Assembly: GCA_028876525.1 (NCBI GenBank) | Contig: JAGWRI010000103.1 | Span: 1 to 33,321, forward strand | Origin: Gemmatimonadota bacterium | GTDB taxonomy: Bacteria; Gemmatimonadota; Gemmatimonadetes; Gemmatimonadales; Gemmatimonadaceae | Length of the DNA: 33,321 nt | Direction of reading: 5' to 3' | In this document: positions 32,280 through 33,321 of the stretch, piece by piece | How the letters are laid out: every line of letters begins with the position of its first letter | How positions within the stretch are numbered: position 1 is the first letter of the stretch | Position numbers and translations under genes: made by a program | The notes under the pieces: generated by a model | The model's database searches: none | Told to the model about the DNA's origin: nothing | What the model saw: the letters and a program-made list of their open reading frames with translations, nothing else

Positions 32280-33321
32280 TCGTCCCCTCGCGTCGGCCCG
32301 GCAGCTGGCGCGGGACGTGCTTCGCGGGCGCGCCGGCCGTGTGTGGCTCGTGGCGGTGCTGTCCGTCGTGAGCGGAGCCGCGCAGGGCGCGACGGTGATG
32401 CTGCTGGTGCCGCTCCTCGGCGCCGCCGGCGTTCCGATTCCCGGCAGCGGCGCGGTTGGCGCAATCCAGCGCGGAATCGCGCACGCGTTCGCGCTGGTGG
32501 GGCTCGCGCCCTCGCTTCCCGCGGTGCTCGCCGCGTTCGTCGCCGTGGCGTGGCTCCAGGCGGCGGTGCAGCGCCGCGAACTGGTGGAATCCATGCGTCT
32601 CGAGCAGGACGTGGAGCGCGACCTGCGGACGTCGCTGTACGCGGCGCTGCTCCAGGCCCGGTGGGAGTTCTTCACGGCGCGCCGGAGCAGCGACCTCGCG
32701 CACGTCATCACGCGCGATGCGGATCGCGCGGCGGTGGCGGTCTCGTTCCTTCTGCGCGGCCTGGGCCAGGCGATCTCGGCGGTGGTCTACCTCGGGTTCG
32801 CCGTCGCGGTGTCGGTGCCGGCCACGGTCGCGGCGCTGCTCGGCGGTTCATTGTTGGCCACAGCGCTCCGGCCCACGCTGCGCACGGCGCACCGCACCGG
32901 CGTGGCCCTGTCCGAAACGTCGGCGGAAACGCTCGCCATGGCGATGCAGCACGTCGAGAGCATCAAGCTGGTGAAAAGCTACGGCGCCGAGGACCGGACG
33001 CTGGCCGCGTTCGACGCCCTGGCCGGCCGCTCGGCGCGGGCTGCGGTGGACGCCACGCGCGCCCACGCCGGCGCGCACGTGGCAACCGCGGCGGGATCGG
33101 CGACGCTACTCGCCGCGGTGCTGCTCGCCACCCTCGCGTGGCTGCACCTGCCCGCGGCCGCCACGCTCGTGCTGGCGTTCCTGTTCTGGCGGCTGCTCCC
33201 CCGGCTGACGGACGTGCAGCACAGCCTCCGCGACGCCTTCCACGAGCTTCCCGGCTACGAGGCCCTGCAGCGCGTGCGCACCGCGGCCGTCACGGCGCGC
33301 GAGGCGGCGGCGCGGCCCGCC
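32272..33321 (+). CDS. ABC exporter, transmembrane part (lasso D-type transporter, partial)
   Basis: An open frame starts at ATG 32272, overlapping the previous gene by 8 bases, and runs 350 codons to the window edge without a stop. It has the layout of a type I ABC exporter membrane domain: a first helix (VWLVAVLSVVSGAAQGATVMLLVPLLGAA), further helices (LPAVLAAFVAVAWLQAAV, AISAVVYLGFAVAVSVPATVAALLGG, LLAAVLLATLAWLHLPAAATLVLAFLFWRLLP) and cytoplasmic loops with LRTSLYAALLQARWEFFTARRSSDLAHVITRDADRAAVAVS and ESIKLVKSYGAED, which are typical coupling segments. The ATPase domain lies beyond the edge. It is expected to export the mature lasso peptide and give self-immunity. Confidence 0.88.
   Translation, partial: MADRPLASARQLARDVLRGRAGRVWLVAVLSVVSGAAQGATVMLLVPLLGAAGVPIPGSGAVGAIQRGIAHAFALVGLAPSLPAVLAAFVAVAWLQAAVQRRELVESMRLEQDVERDLRTSLYAALLQARWEFFTARRSSDLAHVITRDADRAAVAVSFLLRGLGQAISAVVYLGFAVAVSVPATVAALLGGSLLATALRPTLRTAHRTGVALSETSAETLAMAMQHVESIKLVKSYGAEDRTLAAFDALAGRSARAAVDATRAHAGAHVATAAGSATLLAAVLLATLAWLHLPAAATLVLAFLFWRLLPRLTDVQHSLRDAFHELPGYEALQRVRTAAVTAREAAARPA

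Noticed and set aside
1-33321. Search for CRISPR arrays, insertion sequences, integrases, attachment sites and rRNA.
   Set aside because: No regularly spaced repeats, transposase or integrase motifs, terminal inverted repeats or rRNA segments were seen by eye.

Overview
The window is a high-GC bacterial chromosome segment whose gene content fits Gemmatimonadota or a close relative. It holds a CBM9/DUF5916 outer-membrane-type protein, a DUF4412 protein, several secreted metallopeptidases and cupredoxins, futalosine-pathway menaquinone synthesis (MqnD), and both type I-alpha and type III glutamine synthetases. The assignment is an inference from these families; no rRNA is present to confirm it.

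Layout. (1) 1-8474, envelope and secreted proteins: the start of a Tat-exported lipoprotein at the left edge (minus strand), an M1-family peptidase with an altered zinc motif, a DUF5916 barrel protein, a convergent two-gene cupredoxin operon, and an orphan secreted protein. (2) 8510-10579: a tRNA-Cys(GCA) gene, an MFS exporter and an Lrp/AsnC regulator. (3) 10600-16486, nitrogen block: GSIII (glnN) with palindromic upstream sites and a strong terminator, an exported M24 peptidase, a Met-rich DUF4412 protein, and a convergent GSI-alpha (glnA). (4) 16628-21819: a zinc-ribbon/TPR-like membrane protein, mqnD with a low-GC codon patch, an acidic/basic histone-H1-like protein with a strong terminator, then a MerR-like regulator, an SDR, a plasmid-type replication initiator (RepA/RPA family) and a small unknown protein. 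(5) 21852-25467: an S41 protease, a TolB-like propeller lipoprotein and GDP-L-fucose synthase. (6) 25655-end: a WecA-like sugar-phosphate transferase with an extra C-terminal domain, followed within 25 bases by a lasso-peptide biosynthetic gene cluster that runs off the right edge.

The lasso cluster is the most notable system. It has a PqqD-like RiPP recognition protein (B1), an asparagine-synthetase-like macrolactam cyclase (C), two tandem precursor genes, an HPr-kinase-like protein, a nucleotidyltransferase-like protein and the first part of an ABC exporter. Both precursors carry the leader pattern YxxPxLxxxGxxxxxT. Both predicted cores are exactly 19 residues, with Asp at position 9 and the same C-terminal RTGY. 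One core is hyper-cationic (8 Arg of 19). The expected first residues (Thr and Asn instead of Gly) and the paired kinase and nucleotidyltransferase suggest an unusual lasso peptide that may be modified at its tail. The leader peptidase (B2) is not in the window.

Several genes lack a Shine-Dalgarno sequence and have a -10-like hexamer directly before the start codon, which suggests leaderless transcripts. All functional statements come from reading translations and motifs; no database search was run.
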